Origin: Lachnospiraceae bacterium UBA7086
Lineage (GTDB): Bacteria > Bacillota > Clostridia > Lachnospirales > Lachnospiraceae
NCBI GenBank assembly: GCA_002492525.1
Contig: DKZA01000052.1
Coordinates: 1 to 32,376 of the forward strand
Length of the DNA: 32,376 nucleotides
Direction: 5' to 3'
Below the pieces are notes generated by a model. It saw nothing but the letters and a program-made list of their open reading frames with translations, was not told the origin of the DNA and did no database searches. Made by a program: the position numbers and the translations under genes. This document shows, one piece after another, positions 7,685 to 15,966 of the stretch; position 1 is the stretch's first letter; every line of letters starts with the position of its first letter.

Positions 7685-7734
7685 GTAAATTTGTTTCGCA
7701 AATTAACTTTGCGAGATTTGCTTCGCAAACTCGG
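7685..7734 (+). repeat. Two-hairpin repeat, copy F, in the purL leader
   Basis: GTAAATTTG-TTT-CGCAAATTAAC is followed by CGAG-A-TTTGC-TTC-GCAAA-CTCG. The second hairpin has the same 22-nt length and outer CGAG/CTCG arms as the other copies, but the inner stem is TTGC/GCAA in place of CCGC/GCGG, a multi-base compensatory change. It has the same sense orientation relative to purL as copies C-E have to their downstream gene. Confidence 0.75.
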
Positions 7735-7807
7735 TATAAGCGGAGGAATTTTATACCATAAAAAAGCAGTGGAGTTTGCTTTCATAAGGATAAGGAGAAG
7801 AGTCAGC

Positions 7808-10800
7808 ATGGGCGATGTAAGACGTATTTATGTGGAAAAGAAAGAGCCTTTCGCAGTGAAGGCGAAGGAACTGAAAGAAGAAATCGAGAGTTTTCTGGGA
7901 ATAAAGAGCGTGCAGAAGGTACGGGTGTTTATCCGTTATGATGTGGAGAATATTTCCGATGCGGTCTTTGAGAGAGCCTGTAAAACGGTGTTTTCAGAGC
8001 CGCCGGTGGATATATTATATGAAGAGCAGATAGAGATTCCGGAGGACGGCAGAGTGTTTTCTGTGGAGTATCTGCCGGGACAGTTCGATCAGCGGGCGGA
8101 TTCCGCAGTTCAGTGTGTGCAGTTTCTGAAAGAGGACGAGAACCCCACTATCAGGACGGCGGTGACTTATCTGGTAACAGGCCCTGTCAGTGATGAGGAG
8201 TTTGAGAAGATTAAGGCATATTGTATTAACCCGGTGGATTCCAGACAGACAGATATGGTGAAACCGGATACGCTTAAGATGGATTATGACGAGCCGGCGG
8301 ATGTGGCGATTTTTGACGGGTTTGTCTCCATGCCGGAAGAACAGCTTAGCAAGCTGTATGATTCCCTGGGGCTGGCCATGACTTTTAAAGATTTTGAACA
8401 TATTCAGAAATATTATAGAGGCGAGGAACACAGAGATCCTACGATGACGGAAATCCGTGTGCTGGATACCTATTGGTCAGATCACTGCCGTCATACGACT
8501 TTCTCTACGGAATTAAAAGAGGTTGTTTTTGATGAGGGGTATTATCAGAAACCGATCAGGGATACTTATGAGGATTACTTAAAAGTACGGGAAGAAATCT
8601 TTGCAGGCAGGGATGACAAATTTGTCTGCCTGATGGATCTGGCCTTGATGGCCATGCGTAAACTGAAAAAAGACGGTAAACTGGACGATATGGAGGAATC
8701 TGATGAGATCAATGCCTGTTCCGTAGTGGTGCCGGTAGAGATGGACTATGGCGATGGCCCGGTGCGGGAAGAATGGCTTGTCTTTTTTAAGAACGAGACC
8801 CATAATCACCCTACGGAGATAGAACCCTTCGGTGGGGCGGCTACCTGTCTTGGGGGCGCAATCCGCGATCCTCTTTCCGGGAGAGGTTATGTCTATCAGG
8901 CCATGCGAGTGACAGGTGCGGCGGATCCCACGGTGCCTGTGGCAGATACTTTAAAAGGCAAACTGCCCCAGAAGAAACTGGTGCGGGGGGCTGCGAATGG
9001 TTATTCTTCCTATGGTAATCAGATTGGCCTGGCTACTGGTCTGGTGAAGGAGATTTATCATCCTGATTATGTGGCAAAACGTATGGAGATCGGTGCAGTC
9101 ATGGGAGCGGCGCCCAGAAAGAATGTAATTCGGGAAACCTCTGATCCGGATGATATTATCATTCTTTTAGGCGGCAGGACAGGACGTGACGGCTGCGGCG
9201 GCGCGACAGGGTCTTCCAAGGTGCATACGGAAAGTTCTATTGATACCTGCGGCGCAGAAGTACAGAAAGGTAATGCGCCTACGGAGAGAAAGATTCAGCG
9301 GTTATTCCGGCGTGAGGAAGTGAGCCGGCTGATTAAGAAATGTAATGACTTCGGCGCAGGCGGCGTGTCCGTGGCTATCGGAGAGCTGGCGGACGGTCTG
9401 GTGGTGGATCTGGATAAAGTGCCCAAGAAGTATGCGGGCTTAGACGGTACGGAGCTGGCCATTTCCGAATCCCAGGAACGTATGGCGGTGGTGGTGTCAC
9501 CCGGCGATGTGGATACTTTCCTGGCTTATGCGTCGGAGGAGAATCTGGAAGCGGTACCAGTGGCGGTAGTAACGAAAGAACCCCGTTTAGTCTTAAAGTG
9601 GCGCGGTAAGGAAATCGTGAATTTGTCCAGAAGATTCCTGGATACCAATGGCGCGCACCAAGAGACCAATGTGGCCGTGGATATGCCCGATGATAAGGAG
9701 AATTATTTTAAGAAGATTGCAACGCCGGCAGTGGCAGAAGTCTTAAAGAATAACGATGTAAAGGCGGCATGGACAGCTCTGTTAAATGACTTGAACGTAT
9801 GCTCCCAGAAGGGTCTGGTGGAGATGTTCGATGCTTCCATCGGCGCCGGCAGTGTGTATATGCCTTATGGCGGCAAGTATCAGCTGACAGAGACGCAGGC
9901 TATGGTGGCCAAGCTTCCCGTATTGCAAGGGAAGACAGACACTGTGACCATGATGAGTTATGGGTTCGATCCCTATCTGTCAAGCTGGAGCCCCTATCAT
10001 GGAGCGGTTTATGCGGTGACTGAGTCCATGGCGAAGATTGTGGCAAACGGCGGCGATTACAGGTCGATCCGTTTTACCTTCCAGGAATATTTCAGGCGCA
10101 TGAGTGAGGAGCCTTCCCGGTGGAGCCAGCCTTTTGCGGCGCTGTTAGGTGCCTATGAGGCGCAGATGAAGTATGGACTGCCTTCCATCGGCGGCAAAGA
10201 TTCCATGTCCGGTACCTTTAATGATATTGATGTACCGCCTACTTTGGTATCGTTTGCGGTGGATGTGAGCAAAAGCGGTCATATCGTCACGCCGGAGTTA
10301 AAATATCCGGGTGACAGACTGGTGCGGTTCCGTATTCCGAAGGATGCCTATGATCTGCCGGTTTATGATAAGGTGATGGAGATTTACGATCAGATTATGA
10401 CATTAATGTCAGAGGAAACGGTGACAAAGACTTATGGACATGTCACGGCGCAGACTATGCAGAGAAAGATTGTGGCGGCCTATGCCCTGGATGCAAAGGG
10501 GGTAGCGGCGGCGATCAGCAAGATGGCTTTCGGTAACGGCCTTGGCGTGGCGGTGGATTCTTCTTATAAGAAAGAAGCTCTTTTTGACAATGGCCTCGGT
10601 GATATCGTGGCAGAGATGCCGGCAGGAGAGGTACATAAATTAAAGGCATTGGATATTGACTTTGAGGAGATTGGTACCGTGACTGCCGATGGTATATTCA
10701 GCTACGGCTCCATGAAATTGACCCAGGAGGAGGCACTGGCGGCATGGACTTCCAAACTGGATAAAGTGTTCCCTTATACCGCGGGTAAGGATAAGAGCAC

Positions 10801-11656
10801 GGTGGCATCTGAGGTATACCATACGGATGATATTTATGTATGCAGGCATAAAGTGGCAAGACCTTCTGTCTTTATTCCTGTATTTCCGGGTACCAACTGC
10901 GAATATGACAGCGCGAAAGCTTTTGCGGCAGCAGGTGCGGATGTGACGGTCAAAGTCTTTAAGAATATGACGGCGGAAGATATCAGACAGAGTGTGGATG
11001 TCTTTGAAAGGGCTATCGGTCAGGCGCAGATCATCATGTTCCCGGGCGGCTTTTCTGCTGGTGACGAACCGGACGGCTCCGCGAAATTTTTTGCTACAGC
11101 TTTCCAAAATGAAAAGATTAAGGAAGCCGTCATGAAACTGTTGAAGGAAAGAGACGGTCTTGCGCTGGGTATCTGTAACGGTTTCCAGGCACTGATCAAG
11201 CTGGGGCTTGTACCTTACGGCGAAATTGTGGGGCAGAAGGAAGATTCTCCTACATTGACGTTCAATACCGTAAACCGCCACATCTCCAAGATGGTGTATC
11301 TGAAAGTGGTGTCTAATAAATCTCCATGGCTTGCAGGCGCGGAGGCAGGACAGGTTTATGTGAATCCGGCTTCCCACGGAGAGGGACGTTTTGTGGCACC
11401 GAAAGAGTGGATTGACAAGCTGTTTGCAAACGGTCAGGTTGCTACCCAGTATGCGGATCCTGATGGCAATGTATCTATGGATGAAGAGTGGAATATCAAT
11501 GGTTCCTATGCGGCAATCGAGGGCATTACTTCTCCGGACGGGCGGATTTTAGGTAAGATGGCACATGCGGAGAGAAGAGGAGAAGCCGTGGCAGTCAATA
11601 TTTACGGTGAACAGGATATGAAGATATTTGAGAGCGGTGTGAAGTATTTTCAGTGA
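7808..11656 (+). CDS. purL: Phosphoribosylformylglycinamidine synthase, single-chain PurL with fused glutaminase
   Basis: This 1282-aa enzyme makes FGAM from FGAR, glutamine and ATP in de novo purine synthesis. The N-terminal and linker region reach to about residue 230 and contain TYWSDHCRHTTF. Two AIRS-type ATP/FGAR domains follow, with FKNETHNHPTEIEPFGGAAT, GGRTGRDGCGGATGSSK and SIGGKDSMSGTF. A class I glutamine amidotransferase domain starts near residue 1020 (VFPGTNCEYDSAKAF), with nucleophile C1123 in LGICNGFQ and the His-Glu of SHGEGRF. The length fits the large clostridial and proteobacterial type, so no separate purQ/purS is needed. AAGGAG before the ATG at 7808 sets the start; the open frame upstream to 7649 crosses the promoter and repeat and is not coding. 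No other pur gene is adjacent. Confidence 0.97.
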   Translation: MGDVRRIYVEKKEPFAVKAKELKEEIESFLGIKSVQKVRVFIRYDVENISDAVFERACKTVFSEPPVDILYEEQIEIPEDGRVFSVEYLPGQFDQRADSAVQCVQFLKEDENPTIRTAVTYLVTGPVSDEEFEKIKAYCINPVDSRQTDMVKPDTLKMDYDEPADVAIFDGFVSMPEEQLSKLYDSLGLAMTFKDFEHIQKYYRGEEHRDPTMTEIRVLDTYWSDHCRHTTFSTELKEVVFDEGYYQKPIRDTYEDYLKVREEIFAGRDDKFVCLMDLALMAMRKLKKDGKLDDMEESDEINACSVVVPVEMDYGDGPVREEWLVFFKNETHNHPTEIEPFGGAATCLGGAIRDPLSGRGYVYQAMRVTGAADPTVPVADTLKGKLPQKKLVRGAANGYSSYGNQIGLATGLVKEIYHPDYVAKRMEIGAVMGAAPRKNVIRETSDPDDIIILLGGRTGRDGCGGATGSSKVHTESSIDTCGAEVQKGNAPTERKIQRLFRREEVSRLIKKCNDFGAGGVSVAIGELADGLVVDLDKVPKKYAGLDGTELAISESQERMAVVVSPGDVDTFLAYASEENLEAVPVAVVTKEPRLVLKWRGKEIVNLSRRFLDTNGAHQETNVAVDMPDDKENYFKKIATPAVAEVLKNNDVKAAWTALLNDLNVCSQKGLVEMFDASIGAGSVYMPYGGKYQLTETQAMVAKLPVLQGKTDTVTMMSYGFDPYLSSWSPYHGAVYAVTESMAKIVANGGDYRSIRFTFQEYFRRMSEEPSRWSQPFAALLGAYEAQMKYGLPSIGGKDSMSGTFNDIDVPPTLVSFAVDVSKSGHIVTPELKYPGDRLVRFRIPKDAYDLPVYDKVMEIYDQIMTLMSEETVTKTYGHVTAQTMQRKIVAAYALDAKGVAAAISKMAFGNGLGVAVDSSYKKEALFDNGLGDIVAEMPAGEVHKLKALDIDFEEIGTVTADGIFSYGSMKLTQEEALAAWTSKLDKVFPYTAGKDKSTVASEVYHTDDIYVCRHKVARPSVFIPVFPGTNCEYDSAKAFAAAGADVTVKVFKNMTAEDIRQSVDVFERAIGQAQIIMFPGGFSAGDEPDGSAKFFATAFQNEKIKEAVMKLLKERDGLALGICNGFQALIKLGLVPYGEIVGQKEDSPTLTFNTVNRHISKMVYLKVVSNKSPWLAGAEAGQVYVNPASHGEGRFVAPKEWIDKLFANGQVATQYADPDGNVSMDEEWNINGSYAAIEGITSPDGRILGKMAHAERRGEAVAVNIYGEQDMKIFESGVKYFQ

Positions 11657-11710
11657 TTTGTGTGATTCTGGGAATAAAGGTTAAAATATAAGTGATAGGA
11701 AACAGGGACG

Positions 11711-11753
11711 GCCTTGCAGTGGGAGTGACCATTGCGAGGCTGTTTGTTTTTCT
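11711..11753 (+). terminator. Terminator after purL
   Basis: GCCTTGCA (11711-11718) pairs with TGCGAGGC (11733-11740) with one G-U pair; an inner TGG/CCA extends the stem. It is followed by TGTTTGTTTTTCTTT. It closes the purL unit 55 nt after the stop codon. Confidence 0.8.
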
Positions 11754-11800
11754 TTGCAGCGGGTTGTATAACATAATTGGAAAAAATTACTGATTTTATA

Positions 11801-11829
11801 TTGACAAACAGAAAAATGCGTCTTATACT
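11801..11829 (+). promoter_or_regulatory. Strong sigma-A promoter of the sulfur operon
   Basis: TTGACA (11801-11806), 17 nt, TATACT (11824-11829). The leader to the metY start codon is about 200 nt. I see no SAM riboswitch core and no T-box in it. Confidence 0.8.
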
Positions 11830-11836
11830 AAAACCA

Positions 11837-11851
11837 ACCTAAGTGGTAGGT
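11837..11851. promoter_or_regulatory. Candidate Rrf2-type operator at the transcription start
   Basis: ACCTA-N5-TAGGT is a 15-bp palindrome located 7 bp after the -10 box, where a bound dimer would block initiation. The last gene of the operon encodes an Rrf2-family repressor, which makes autoregulation plausible. Assignment is inference; I have no second site to compare. Confidence 0.4.
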
Positions 11852-11907
11852 AATACAAAAGTATGATTCCTGCCAAAAGGAAAACGTACAAGGCAGGTAA
11901 TTGACCT

Positions 11908-11979
11908 ATGCAGCATTATTTTGAAAAACTTCTCAGAGAAAACTTTCGGTTTGGACGAATGTGTCGATGTTGGTTCTAA
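11908..11979 (+). CDS. Possible 23-aa leader peptide ending Cys-Arg-Cys-Trp-Phe
   Basis: A short frame from ATG 11908 encodes MQHYFEKLLRENFRFGRM followed by CRCWF and a TAA at 11977. It lies in the long leader of a cysteine/methionine synthesis operon. Two Cys codons just before the stop would suit a translation-sensing attenuator, but the upstream AGGCAGG is a poor ribosome binding site and no clear terminator follows. It may be chance. Confidence 0.2.
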   Translation: MQHYFEKLLRENFRFGRMCRCWF

Positions 11980-12034
11980 ATGTGCAACCGGAAATCATAA
12001 ACATGTTACGTTCAAAACGAGAGGAGAAAATATT

Positions 12035-13318
12035 ATGTCTGATTATAAATTTGAAACATTACAACTTCATGTAGGGCAGGAGAATCCGGATCCGGCGAGC
12101 GATGCCCGGGCAGTTCCTATTTACGCAACTACTTCTTATGTGTTTAAAAATTCCGCCCATGCGGCGGCCAGGTTTGGTCTTGCCGATGCCGGAAATATCT
12201 ATGGCAGGCTGACCAATTCCACACAGGATGTTCTGGAACAGCGGGTGGCAGCTTTGGAAGGCGGTGTAGCGGCCCTGGCGCTTGCCTCCGGTGCGGCTGC
12301 CATTACCTATACCCTGGAAGCCCTTGGACAGAACGGAGGCCATTTTGTAGCCCAGAAGACAATTTATGGCGGAAGCTACAATCTTCTGGCTCATACGCTT
12401 CCGGCCTTCGGCATTACGGCGAGTTTTGTCAATATACATGATCTTGATGAGGTCGAGGCCGCTATCAGGGAGAATACCAGGGCAATCTATATTGAAACTC
12501 TTGGAAATCCTAACAGCGATATTCCCGATATTGACGCTTTGGCCAAACTGGCACATAAGCATGGGTTACCTCTGGTGGTGGATAATACTTTTGGTACACC
12601 GTATCTGATCCGGCCCATTGAGCACGGTGCGGATATCGTGGTACATTCTGCCACGAAGTTTTTGGGAGGTCATGGAACCACCCTTGGCGGTATCATCGTG
12701 GATTCGGGTAAATTTGACTGGACGGCTTCCGGCAGATACCCGGCCATTGCCGAGCCCAATCCCAGCTATCATGGGGTATCCTTTGTAAAAGCGGTCGGCC
12801 CGGCGGCGTTTGTGACTTATATTCGTGCGATTTTGCTTCGGGATACTGGGGCAACGATTTCTCCCTTTGCAGCGTTTCTGCTTTTGCAGGGGATAGAAAC
12901 ACTGTCCCTGCGGTTGGAGAGGCATGCGCAAAACACCCGGAAAGTGGTGGAATTTCTCACAGGTCATCCGCAGGTTGAAAAGGTCAATCACCCCTCTTTG
13001 CCCGATCATCCTGATCACGCACTGTACTTAAAATATTTTCCGAACGGAGGGGCGTCCATTTTCACCTTTGAGATCAAGGGCGGTGTCAAAGAGGCGCATA
13101 CATTTATTGACAGTCTTCAGATATTCTCTCTGCTTGCCAATGTAGCCGATGTGAAAAGTCTGGTCATTCATCCGGCAACTACGACCCACAGCCAGCTGAC
13201 AGAGGAAGAACTGAAAGATCAGGGAATTAAGCCCAATACGATTCGGCTTTCTATCGGTACGGAACATATCGATGACATTATCGCCGACTTACAAAAAGGT
13301 TTTGATGCTGTAAAATAA
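12035..13318 (+). CDS. metY: O-acetylhomoserine sulfhydrylase (homocysteine synthase), PLP-dependent
   Basis: This 427-aa cytosolic enzyme of the Cys/Met metabolism PLP family joins O-acetylhomoserine with sulfide to give homocysteine and acetate. The N-terminus (FETLQLHVGQENPDPASDAR) and the length are typical of the sulfhydrylase branch, longer than cystathionine gamma-synthase. VVHSATKFLGGHG contains the PLP lysine K208, and YGRLTNSTQDVLEQR is the family's phosphate/tetramer segment. GAGGAG 9 nt before the ATG at 12035 sets the start. It is the first gene of a five-gene sulfur operon, 40 nt before cysK. Use of cysteine or thiosulfate as an alternative sulfur source cannot be excluded. Confidence 0.92.
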   Translation: MSDYKFETLQLHVGQENPDPASDARAVPIYATTSYVFKNSAHAAARFGLADAGNIYGRLTNSTQDVLEQRVAALEGGVAALALASGAAAITYTLEALGQNGGHFVAQKTIYGGSYNLLAHTLPAFGITASFVNIHDLDEVEAAIRENTRAIYIETLGNPNSDIPDIDALAKLAHKHGLPLVVDNTFGTPYLIRPIEHGADIVVHSATKFLGGHGTTLGGIIVDSGKFDWTASGRYPAIAEPNPSYHGVSFVKAVGPAAFVTYIRAILLRDTGATISPFAAFLLLQGIETLSLRLERHAQNTRKVVEFLTGHPQVEKVNHPSLPDHPDHALYLKYFPNGGASIFTFEIKGGVKEAHTFIDSLQIFSLLANVADVKSLVIHPATTTHSQLTEEELKDQGIKPNTIRLSIGTEHIDDIIADLQKGFDAVK

Positions 13319-13358
13319 TGGATATATAATAAACAGGAAGCAAACAGGAGGTATTATC

Positions 13359-14291
13359 ATGTCAAATATTTATAAGTCAGCCGATCAGCTGATCGGCAAA
13401 ACACCGCTTTTGGAGCTGACGCATATAGAGGAAGCATATGATCTGAAAGCAAAAGTTGTTGCAAAGCTGGAATATTTTAATCCGGGCGGCTCTGTCAAGG
13501 ACCGTGTTGCCAGAGAAATGTTAGACGAGGCCGAAAAGAACGGCAAACTGAGATCAGGCTCCGTCATTATCGAGCCCACTTCCGGGAATACAGGCATCGG
13601 TCTTGCGGCTGTTGCGGCGGCAAGAGGTTATCGGATTATCATTGTAATGCCAGAGACCATGTCGGTAGAACGCCGTCAGCTTATGAAAGCCTATGGGGCG
13701 GAACTGGTGCTTACTGAAGGTGCGAAGGGGATGAAAGGCGCGATTGCGAAGGCGGATGAGCTGGCCAAAGAAATTCCCGACAGCTTTATTCCGGGGCAGT
13801 TTGTCAATCCCGCCAATCCGAAGGCGCACCGAGAGACCACAGGCCCCGAAATTTATGAAGATACTGACGGTAAGGTGGACATTTTCGTAGCAGGTGTGGG
13901 TACAGGCGGTACGGTTACGGGTGTTGGAGAATATCTGAAATCCAGGAATCCTGCCGTCAAGGTAGTGGCTGTGGAACCGCAGTCTTCCCCAGTGCTCTCT
14001 ACCGGCGTGGCAGGGTCTCACAAGATTCAGGGAATTGGCGCAGGTTTTGTGCCTGATGTTCTGAACACGGATATTTATGATGAGATTATCACGGTTTCCG
14101 ATGAAGATGCGTTTGCAACAGGAAGGCTGATCGGTAAGAGGGAAGGTGTTCTTGTGGGCATTTCTTCCGGCGCGGCGGCTTTTGCGGCCATAGAACTTGC
14201 CAAACGGCCGGAAAATAAAGGAAAGACTATTGTTGCGCTCTTGCCTGATACCGGCGACAGATATCTGTCTACACCGTTATTTGCGGAATAA
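13359..14291 (+). CDS. cysK: Cysteine synthase A (O-acetylserine sulfhydrylase)
   Basis: This 310-aa PLP enzyme forms cysteine from O-acetylserine and sulfide. The PLP lysine is K47 in FNPGGSVKDRVA; the substrate loop PTSGNTGIGLAAVAAARGY, the glycine-rich phosphate loop GVGTGGTVTG and the C-terminal LPDTGDRYLST are all as in CysK. The protein is full length, with AGGAGG ideally placed before the ATG. No cysE (serine acetyltransferase) lies beside it in this window, so O-acetylserine must come from elsewhere. It is the second gene of the sulfur operon, followed after 91 nt by nifS, with a repeat remnant in the gap. Confidence 0.95.
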   Translation: MSNIYKSADQLIGKTPLLELTHIEEAYDLKAKVVAKLEYFNPGGSVKDRVAREMLDEAEKNGKLRSGSVIIEPTSGNTGIGLAAVAAARGYRIIIVMPETMSVERRQLMKAYGAELVLTEGAKGMKGAIAKADELAKEIPDSFIPGQFVNPANPKAHRETTGPEIYEDTDGKVDIFVAGVGTGGTVTGVGEYLKSRNPAVKVVAVEPQSSPVLSTGVAGSHKIQGIGAGFVPDVLNTDIYDEIITVSDEDAFATGRLIGKREGVLVGISSGAAAFAAIELAKRPENKGKTIVALLPDTGDRYLSTPLFAE

Positions 14292-14341
14292 GCAGAGCGT
14301 GGATTCCCTTATGTCGGACAATGGGGAAATCCTTTGCTTAT

Positions 14342-14364
14342 CCGAGGCTGTGAAGCAAATTAAC
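14342..14364 (-). repeat. Two-hairpin repeat, copy G, internally deleted
   Basis: CCGAGGCTGTGAAGC is joined directly to AAATTAAC. Compared with full copies, the right arm of one hairpin and the left arm of the other are missing, which leaves outer ends only. It lies within the operon between cysK and nifS. Confidence 0.4.
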
Positions 14365-14382
14365 TTTTTAAGAAGGCATATC

Positions 14383-15573
14383 ATGAGAATATATTTGGAT
14401 AATGCGGCAACAACCAGGATGAGCAGGGCCTCTGTTGATGCTATGCTCCCTTATATGGATGCAGTTTACGGGAATCCGTCCAGCCTTCACTCGGCCGGCC
14501 AGGCAGCGGCGGAGGCTTTGTCGGGGGCAAGACGGCGGATTGCAGACTGTATCGGTGCTCTTCCGAAAGAAATAATCTTTACGTCCGGCGGCAGTGAGGC
14601 AGACAATCAGGCGATAATCTCAGCCGCACGGATAGGGCAGAAAAAGGGCAGAAAACATATTGTCTCTACCGCGTTTGAGCATCATGCAGTACTGCATACC
14701 CTGCAAAAACTGGAAAAAGAAGGATTTGAAATCACATTGCTGGATGTTCATGAGAACGGAATCGTCTGGCCCAAGCAGGTGGCAGATGCCATTCGTGAAG
14801 ATACCTGTCTTGTCACTGTGATGTATGCCAACAATGAGATTGGAACGATTCAGCCAATAAAAGCAATCGGTGAGATATGCCGGGAAAAAGGTGTTATTTT
14901 TCATACGGATGCGGTGCAGGCGGCGGGACATTTATCTATCAACGTCAAAGAGCAGAATATTGATATGCTTTCCCTTTCAGCCCATAAATTCCATGGCCCC
15001 AAGGGAATCGGCGTGCTTTATGTCAAAGAAGGAATCCCCTTGACGCCTCTGATAGAGGGCGGCGCACAGGAATGGGGAAGACGGGCAGGCACTGAGAATA
15101 TCCCCGCAATCGTGGGAATGGCTGCGGCGCTTGAGGAAGCGTGTACTCATAGGGAGGATAACGCGAAGCGGTTATGCGCTTTGCGGGATAAGCTGATTGC
15201 CGGACTTTCGCAGATTCCCCATGCAATCCTAAACGGTGATGCAGCAGATCGTCTTCCTGGCAACGTGAATTTCTGTTTTGAGGGAATAGAGGGGGAATCT
15301 CTTTTACTGCTTCTCGATGACAAAGGAATCTGTGCATCCTCCGGTTCTGCCTGTACTTCGGGCTCCCTGGATCCAAGCCATGTATTGCTTGCCATTGGAA
15401 GAGCACATGATATTGCGCATGGATCTCTTCGGCTGACCCTTTCAGAGGAAAATACGGAAGAACAGATTGTATATACCGTCGAGGCGGTAAAAGAAGTCGT
15501 TGCCTATCTGCGCAGTTTTTCTCCTATCTGGCGAGATCTGGTCAGCGGAAGAAGGGAATTTATGATTAAGTGA
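14383..15573 (+). CDS. nifS: Cysteine desulfurase (NifS/IscS family)
   Basis: This 396-aa PLP enzyme takes sulfur from cysteine as a persulfide and delivers it to the Fe-S scaffold encoded next. MRIYLDNAATTRMS is the classical N-terminus. The PLP lysine is K202 in SLSAHKFHGPKGIG, and the persulfide cysteine is C324 in the loop SSGSACTSGS, which marks the group I (NifS/IscS) type. The start at 14383 is set by AGAAGG and by the family N-terminus; the frame also runs back into cysK but that part is not coding. It lies 12 nt before nifU. It probably serves Fe-S assembly and perhaps tRNA thiolation. Confidence 0.94.
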   Translation: MRIYLDNAATTRMSRASVDAMLPYMDAVYGNPSSLHSAGQAAAEALSGARRRIADCIGALPKEIIFTSGGSEADNQAIISAARIGQKKGRKHIVSTAFEHHAVLHTLQKLEKEGFEITLLDVHENGIVWPKQVADAIREDTCLVTVMYANNEIGTIQPIKAIGEICREKGVIFHTDAVQAAGHLSINVKEQNIDMLSLSAHKFHGPKGIGVLYVKEGIPLTPLIEGGAQEWGRRAGTENIPAIVGMAAALEEACTHREDNAKRLCALRDKLIAGLSQIPHAILNGDAADRLPGNVNFCFEGIEGESLLLLLDDKGICASSGSACTSGSLDPSHVLLAIGRAHDIAHGSLRLTLSEENTEEQIVYTVEAVKEVVAYLRSFSPIWRDLVSGRREFMIK

Positions 15574-15585
15574 GGTTTCAGTACG

Positions 15586-15966
15586 ATGGCTTTATACAGT
15601 GAAATGGTTATGGATCATTTCCGCAATCCAAGAAATACAGGTGTTATTGAAAATGCGGATGGAGTCGGCGAGGTTGGCAATGCTAAATGCGGCGATATCA
15701 TGAAAGTTTATCTGAAAATAGAGGATGACGTGATTGTGGATGCTAAATTTGAGACTTTTGGATGCGGTTCCGCTATAGCATCAAGTTCCATGGCGACGGA
15801 ACTGATTAAGGGGAAACCTGTCTCAGAAGCACTTACACTGACCAATCAGGCAGTCGTGGAGGCGTTGGATGGTCTTCCGGCCCATAAGATACATTGCTCT
15901 GTGCTTGCGGAAGAAGCGATTAAGAAGGCGTTGGAGGATTATTACGAGAAAAGGGACAACATATGA
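15586..15966 (+). CDS. nifU: NifU/IscU-type Fe-S cluster assembly scaffold
   Basis: This 126-aa scaffold assembles Fe-S clusters from sulfide supplied by NifS. The three ligand cysteines are seen in order: NAKCGD with the conserved Asp, FGCGSAIASSSM, and HCSVLAEEA. The length matches the U-domain alone; there is no C-terminal Nfu domain. The N-terminus MALYSEMVMDHFRNPRNTG is typical. It is tightly coupled on both sides: 12 nt from nifS, and its stop overlaps the start of the Rrf2 gene (ATGA). Confidence 0.94.
   Translation: MALYSEMVMDHFRNPRNTGVIENADGVGEVGNAKCGDIMKVYLKIEDDVIVDAKFETFGCGSAIASSSMATELIKGKPVSEALTLTNQAVVEALDGLPAHKIHCSVLAEEAIKKALEDYYEKRDNI

Noticed and set aside
7683..7740. Purine riboswitch before purL
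   Set aside because: The leader holds a two-hairpin repeat and not the three-way junction with its conserved loop bases.
7649..7807. N-terminal extension of PurL
   Set aside because: It would translate the predicted promoter and a two-hairpin repeat; AAGGAG and the family N-terminus place the start at 7808.
11830..12034. SAM riboswitch in the metY leader
   Set aside because: None of the conserved SAM-I core blocks is present and no terminator hairpin precedes the gene.
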